From positions 22,833,648 through 22,897,647 of the forward strand of contig OY986967.1 in the NCBI GenBank assembly GCA_963920575.1: a stretch of DNA of 64,000 nt, in the 5' to 3' direction. Made by a program: the position numbers and the translations under genes. Of the stretch, positions 58,504 to 64,000 are shown piece after piece. The first letter of the stretch is position 1; every line of letters begins with the position of its first letter. The stretch comes from Narthecium ossifragum (Eukaryota > Streptophyta > Magnoliopsida > Dioscoreales > Nartheciaceae). Under the pieces are notes generated by a model. The model was given only the letters and a program-made list of their open reading frames with translations. It ran no database searches and was not told the DNA's origin.

Positions 58504-60748
58504 TGTGAGGACCCGTACCTCCAACCTGATCTGACCGCGTTAGGTCGAGTGTCTGGGTTTGTGGTTTGGCTCGGTTGGCCTTGGGATGCGATCGGTTGAT
58601 CGCATCACTGTTTTTGACCCCAGTGGCATTTTGGTAAATATGCTCCCTGGTGGTCAGTTTCACACTCGCGTTGCACACATGGCCTTTGATTGATGTATGT
58701 GTTTGATTAGAACCTTCAGGGCGCTTCCGATCGGAAGATCGGAGCTTGATCGGGAGAGATCGAATCGGACGGCTGTGATGGATTCCAACTTTCTATTTAA
58801 ACCCCCTTTCCTTTCTCTCTCTCTCTTTCTTCTTCTCCTGCGTTCTCTTTCTCCTCTCTCTCCTGCGGCTGGGTGCTAGGGCATCGGCATGCGGCTTCCA
58901 CGGAGCGGATCTTCGCGGCTCGATTGGCTGGACGCGTGGAGGAGCTTCCCTGCTTGCCCAAGTAGGTGTTTCTACCCCGATCTTGTGGACGGGTTCTCCT
59001 AGGATAGGATTATTGCTCTTTCACTGTAGGAATACTTGTTAGAATGCTATGTAACTCTTTGTGCATGTAGTATGGAGGATTTGAAGTATTCCTATCTCTT
59101 GATTTCTGTATTTTAACGGTTGATTTCCGTTTTATCGCCGTTTCGTCGGTTTTCGTCCGTTTTGACCTAGATTAGAGATTTAACCGTCAAAAGCTGGATT
59201 TCTTCATTCCATTAGCTTCCCCATTGTTAAATACACTTGCTTGCAAAATCTCATCTTATTCCAACTTGATTTGATACTTGAAATCCAAAGAAATAGATTT
59301 CCAGCACTGTTCTGATGAATTGTGCCAAGAGCTCGACGGTCGATCGGTGCATCGACCGTCACATGTTGTTTTACGCTTTCTGGGCCTGGGGGTCGATCGT
59401 CGCATCGACCGTCAGGCTCTGTCGGGATTTTAGCCTCCCACGGTCAATGGGTCGATCGACCGTGGGTTCTCTCTCTTTTTCATCCCGCCTCACGGTCGAC
59501 CGTCGGATCGACCGTTGCATCGTCCGTGAGGCTCTGTCCCGTTTTGGGCTCCCGACGGTCGATGGGCCGGTCGACCGTCGCCCATGTGGTTTTCCTCGTT
59601 TTGGCCTCACGGTCGACCGTGGCATCGACCGTGACATCGTCCGTGGTCTCACGGTCGATCCCCGGATCGATCGTGACATCGTCCGTGACCCCTTGAACTT
59701 GATGTTCTGGCTTTTCTTGGATGGTTTTCAATCGGGTTTGATCCTTAAACATGTTGGGAAGATTACAAGTGGATTTTGAAGAGTTTTCAAAGGATTTCTA
59801 TCGAGTTTGAGGATCGAATCGAGTATCTTCCCTTCTTGACGAATCTATGGTTTGATCGCATTTAATACGTGTTTGATAAGTAGTTAAATGCTATTTTGAT
59901 TGCTTAGCCATTAGCTAGCTATGAGTGCTAGCTAATGAGGAATTGTGGAACCTTAGCCTCTTGCCGGCGAGTGCCGAGGGCTATTTGTATAAATGTGGCC
60001 AGTTACCTGCGGGGTAACTGTGGAACCTTAGTCTATCAGGTGCAAGAGAGCACTGAAAACTATTGTATATCTGTATTCATGCTTTGCTCAGATCTTTGTT
60101 TGGTTAGCATAGTTTATTCTATACTTGAGGCCTTTGCTATGCTCACCCTTTGGCTAGCTGTAAGCTATGCCTAGCCCTGTATGATTTATGACATCTTGTT
60201 GCATGCTTATATCTTGTTATCTGTGCCTGAGCATTGCATGTATCTTGATTGCATTAGAGGCATTTGAGGTTAGGCGAGCGATGGGTTGATCGCCGATCCG
60301 AGGCTCTCGGGTAGCTCGGATCTAGCCATTAGAACCGCGGCTGGGTAGTCAGGATTAGGGTGATTGTGTTGATCTGAATCTCTTGTGTTGAGGATGCACG
60401 CTAGTTGACTCTGATCTATATTTGAGGTTTAGAGGTTGTGTTGTATTCCAAAGCCAAGTGCTAAGGATGGATGTTGATGTGTTCCCGATGTGGTTCCCCA
60501 AGGCGTGGTACTCCAGCTTGGGTAAGGGTGATCTTGCATGTTACTGTTCCTTGGCCTCCTGGTAACTTGTTCAGGAGAGAGGTTTCATGTCAAGAGCCCT
60601 TGGGACATCAACATGGTTATGGAACCCGTGGCATCCGTTAGACTTAGGCTGGGAGACAACACTGTTGTTGTTTTCCTCTTTTCAGCGTGCCGTAGAGTAG
60701 AACCCTACTGAGCTTATCGCTCACTCCTACCCGGGCTGCGTTTGCAGG
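58504..60748. mobile_element. second copy of the solo-LTR family, cut by a nested element
   Basis: It begins TGTGAGGACC like the copy at 19386 and follows it in order: CTGACCGCGTTAGGTCGAG, GATCGGAAGATCGGAGCT, GGTTGATCGCCGATCCGAGG, GCTTATCGCTCACTCCTACC, up to GCGTTTGCAGG. There it stops, about 310 bp short of the end of the first copy, and a Tat-like LTR begins. It is about 190 bp longer than the matching part of the first copy, because of the inverted-repeat array at 59336-59686. Confidence 0.85.
59336..59686. repeat. seven phased inverted-repeat units ACGGTCGAY, 6 bp, RTCGACCGT
   Basis: Left arms start at 59336, 59389, 59440, 59492, 59555, 59609 and 59651. The right arm starts exactly 15 bp later in all seven. 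Units four, six and seven have a third site, ATCGTCCGT, exactly 12 bp after the right arm. Spacers between units are unrelated sequence. The first solo LTR lacks the array. Confidence 0.9.
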
Positions 60749-62419
60749 TGTCAAAATTTTGATAGGGACGTGGAAAGTGTCGCGGCTTAACGCGCCCGAT
60801 CAAAATTACAAATTTATAATCGAACTCCTAACTAACTACCTTTGGGGGTAGCTAGCGGTGAGTCCGAGTCGAATCCACAGGGAATGCGTATGGAAACAAT
60901 TAAACTACCAAGCTCAATCTTAAGTGTTCCTACAATGATAATGAAAGAAATGGTTTTTGGGTTTTATGATAAGTAAACTAAGAAAGCATGTAAATGACTC
61001 AATGGATAGAGAGAGGTCCTAGGGAATTTCAATCCGGATTAGGCTCAATCATAGCTTTCTAATGGATCAAGATGCGCAATCCTATCGAGACACTACAATA
61101 TCGACTACCTTGTGGCTAACAAAGGTCGTCGCTAACGAATAACTAGTTAAAGACTATCCGTCACACTAGGTGTATGCTAGAAAGTCGACGATCGAGGGAT
61201 TAGCTACGATCATCGCCAACGAGAAGTCGGGTTAGGATCATCTCGTCGCAAGGAATCGGGTTGTATGGAATATGGTAATGGATCAATGTGGTTCTAGCAC
61301 ATCGCATCCAATACACTACAAAATATAGAATAGATGCTAGGTTAGATGTGAATTGGAGTGGTTCTAGCACAACCAAGTCCCTAACCTAGAGCCAAGACTC
61401 CCTTCAACACAAGTGGCCATGGTTCTAGCACAACCTACTCATTGGGGAATATCAACAAACACCTATTGGGCACAAGGTTCTAGCTTATGCATACCAAAGA
61501 ATTCATCCATTCAACATTAGAATCCCACTACAAAGATATAGAAATGAAGAATAAATCCATACAACTTGTCTCATAGGGATTACAACATCCAAATCCAAAG
61601 AAAACTACAAATAAAAACCTAAAACATCATGGTATTCCACTAGGTAGATAGATTAGCTACTCATCTTCGATGGAGAAGCCATGGAGAAGAGATGGATCCT
61701 CTTCTTCATCAATCTCCTCCTTCTTGGATGAGAGCTTCCTTCCTTGCCCAAGGGGATTGCCCCTTTCCTTAGCCTCTTCTTGTCCAAAGGAATCCCCAAA
61801 ATCCCCCAAAAGGGGTCTATTTATAGCCTCCAAGCATCCCCCACTCGGATTAGATCTGGACCATTGATTTTGCTCGGCTGGCACAAAAGGATCGATCCTT
61901 ATAGGGTAAAGGATCGATCCTCCTCTTGAGTTCTGGCTGCGCCCCGACGAAGATCGATCCTTCAGTAGATAAGGATCGATCCTAGAGAATGTTGCGTTCT
62001 GTCACAGGAAAATGTGCAAAAGGGATCGATCCTTCCCATAGTGAGGATCGATCCTTGTCTTCTGCATATTATCTCTTTTGCCATTCAGCACTGCGCATTG
62101 GTACCAAAAATGTCATAACTTCATCTAGGAAACTCGGAATCATGAACCGTAAAATTCTTCAGAAACTAGACTTCCAGAGCTTTCCAATGATATATGGTAC
62201 ATTATCTGGTTCTTCCTGAGAAGGTACAGTTTAATCTTTGAAGTTGACCCATGTACCTAAATGTGCTCGAATAGGCTAGTTTACGCTCCAAAGTTGATCT
62301 AACTTCTGTTGAAGGCTCTTGTACCTGAAATACCATGAAGATTATTAGAAATACCTTGCTCGAAGACTAATAAAGGTAAATTAAGGGGTTAACTTGTGTA
62401 CTTTTCACGTCTCATCACA
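60749..62419 (-). mobile_element. LTR of a Tat-like Ty3/gypsy element, nested in the previous LTR
   Basis: On the minus strand this 1671-bp segment starts TGTGATGAGACG at 62419, right after a polypurine tract (AAGTTGGGGGG, 62430-62420), and ends TTTTGACA at 60749. It therefore has TG...CA ends and is the 3' LTR of an element running leftward. It contains GAGTCCGAGTCGAATCCACA, a phrase widely seen in Tat/Retand-type LTRs. The frame at 61884-61657 is low-complexity and not called. It holds the GGATCGATCC array. Confidence 0.75.
61889..62054. repeat. three pairs of the palindrome GGATCGATCC at 22-bp spacing
   Basis: Sites start at 61889/61911, 61951/61973 and 62023/62045; the second of each pair is exactly 22 bp after the first. 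Pairs are 62 and 72 bp apart. One site has AGATCGATCC instead of GG. Sequence between pairs is unrelated. Confidence 0.9.
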
Positions 62420-64000
62420 CCCCCCAACTTACACTTTGCTCGTCCTCGAGCAAAGCCAAAAAGAAAGAAGCACACAAACAAACAAACAACCAAAACCACT
62501 AATTTGTCAAAATACAATGCATTGATTCATATGCAATCAATTCTCAACTCCGATGCTCAAAGTAGATTTCCATACACGAATTTTATCTCTCAAGTCATGG
62601 CCAAGTAAAAAGCAAATGAATAAGAATATAAATGATATAGTTCCAAGACTTCAAAGCACTTGACACAATTAAGATCTAATTGAACAATCCCGTGTCGTGA
62701 AAGGAGCAACCAAGTAATCGGGGTCTTGTAATCATCTAAGTAGGGAGCCAATCAAGATCAATCATCCTTTGCAATTCAAATCAATTGAACATGTGACATG
62801 TTTTATTCAACACTAATCATATTTTTTTCTTTTCTTTTCTCTCTTTCTTTTTTTTCGAGGAATAGAGCATGTGGTTGTGCAATGTCATGATCCCTTAGGC
62901 TTTCTACTAGGTCCATGTAACAGGATTTAGGCCAGTGACTCCCAAACCAGATGGTTTTCGGGCACTAGGTGTAAAAGCACCCCTTAGGCTTAATCTCCCG
63001 AACCTAGAAGGCCACGAATCACAATTAACGACCATTATGCTTTCATTCAACTAGCGTGATTGTGCAGTGCCTTGATCCCTTAAGCTTTCTACTAGGTCCA
63101 TGTAGCGAGTATTGGGTCAATGACTCTCAAGCCAGGCGGCTTTAGGGCATTAGGTGTAAAACACCCCACAGACTTAATTACCCGAACCTAGAAGGCTACG
63201 AATCAAGGCTAGTAAATGAAAATTTTCTAACACAAGTATAAATTACATCAATCGATCATGAATATGTTCCAGAATCTCAATCTATCAAGGTCCCTACTCA
63301 AAATAATTTCTTAACCCTTCATACAAGTGCCAGTGCGCAGGTAATTGGGACCACTCAATTAGCCTTACAATGTGCCAAGCCGAATTGAAGTGAAAGAAAA
63401 ATGTCATTTATCCAATGATTCACAAGTTTTTATAAGGCATGAAAATCAAGAAAATCCGTGCAATGGTTCTCCAAGACAAGCATCTAAGATAAAAAATTTT
63501 CACATAGTCATCAATGCAAGTAAAGTGACAAATTAAGTGAATGTACACAGGTTATCGAACATGCAAATGTACCCCCCAACTTAAATGTGGTTGTCCTCAA
63601 GCACATATGAAGGGTAAAAGGGAAGAGATAACCTGATGTGCTTCAAAGTATCCATGTGAAGGTATCCTTGGCCAAATGAAAAGAAGATATGAAATATAAC
63701 CAAGGGTTAGTCCAATAAAAGCAAGAGTACAAACATCATCGTCTTGGCCTAACATCGTACAAAGATCTAAACATACCAAGGCCAAAACTCGCGTACCGGA
63801 TGCATGGAAACACTCATTGGAACCAAGCAAACATGCCGAAAATAAAAACAAAACAATCAAGCATGCAAGAAAGCAAGTAAACAATCAAAGAATCATGGAA
63901 ATGTTGGGTTGCCTCCCAACAAGCGCTCATTTTACCGTCTTCTACCCGACGTTATGCTATGTACAACAAAACCAAACTTGGGTGGTCGATGGTTCCATGT
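62420..64000 (-). mobile_element. 3' internal region of the Tat-like gypsy element
   Basis: Non-coding region upstream of the 3' LTR when read on the minus strand. It contains CTTTGCTCGAGGACGAGCAA (62455-62436), and the complement of GTTGGGTTGCCTCCCAAC followed by AAGCGCT at 63905-63929, phrases known from Tat/Athila-group elements just after pol. The pol gene should begin beyond the right edge. No intact frame is seen. Confidence 0.65.
62891..63208. repeat. tandem duplication, about 181-bp unit, in the Tat-like element
   Basis: TGATCCCTTAGGCTTTCTAC at 62891 recurs with one change at 63072, each followed by TAGGTCCATGTA, a GGCACTAGGTGTAAAA-like word and CCCGAACCTAGAAGGC. The two copies are about 80-85 percent alike by eye. 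Confidence 0.75.

Noticed and set aside
61657..61884. 75-codon acidic frame in the Tat-like LTR
   Set aside because: It lies wholly inside the LTR, with no family motif.

Overview
The window is nuclear DNA from a flowering plant. Most genes are split by canonical GT-AG introns and have clear angiosperm counterparts, and the intergenic space is filled with plant LTR retrotransposons, hAT and Mutator-like DNA elements and LINE remnants. A run of exactly 200 N marks a scaffold gap, so this is an assembled draft. I cannot name the species; the transposon content could fit a monocot or a magnoliid.

Layout. 0-4 kb: the last exon of a WG/GW-rich protein and an intronless DYW-class PPR editing factor. 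4-5 kb: a 211-bp MITE and an array of inverted-repeat motifs. 5-14.4 kb: a complete 14-exon DNA polymerase lambda gene. 14.7-25.4 kb: transposon-rich, with a decayed Ty3/gypsy element whose LTR abuts a broken CAMTA gene, a minisatellite split by a solo LTR, and a dead hAT element. 26.4-32.8 kb: UTP11, whose intron 6 holds a 3.4-kb foldback Mutator-like element. 33.5-38 kb: an acyl-activating-enzyme pseudogene, a Copia fragment with a nested hAT MITE, an internally deleted LINE, and a possible unrecognised gene. 38.9-56 kb is gene-rich: PRIN2, a DCC-family (DUF393) protein, the ankyrin protein EMB506, a coiled-coil protein and a tRNA (m7G46) methyltransferase. 57-64 kb: scaffold gap, a second copy of the solo-LTR family, and a Tat-like Ty3/gypsy element nested inside it.

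The functional genes are housekeeping: nuclear DNA repair (Pol lambda), 18S rRNA processing (UTP11), tRNA modification, and organelle biogenesis (PPR-DYW, PRIN2, EMB506, probably DCC). They are not a pathway. The DCC gene and EMB506 are head to head, with 338 bp between start codons.

The most unusual signal is in the LTR retrotransposons. Three unrelated LTR sequences each carry an array of short inverted-repeat or palindromic words, each with its own word but invariant internal spacing: 13 bp at about 16.0 kb, 15 bp at about 59.5 kb, and 22 bp at about 62.0 kb. A second copy of the first word lies just upstream of the Pol lambda gene. In the 59.5-kb array the units also sit close to whole helical turns apart. 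The second striking object is the foldback element in UTP11: long inverted arms plus tandem units of about 102 bp, most with a 26-bp palindrome.
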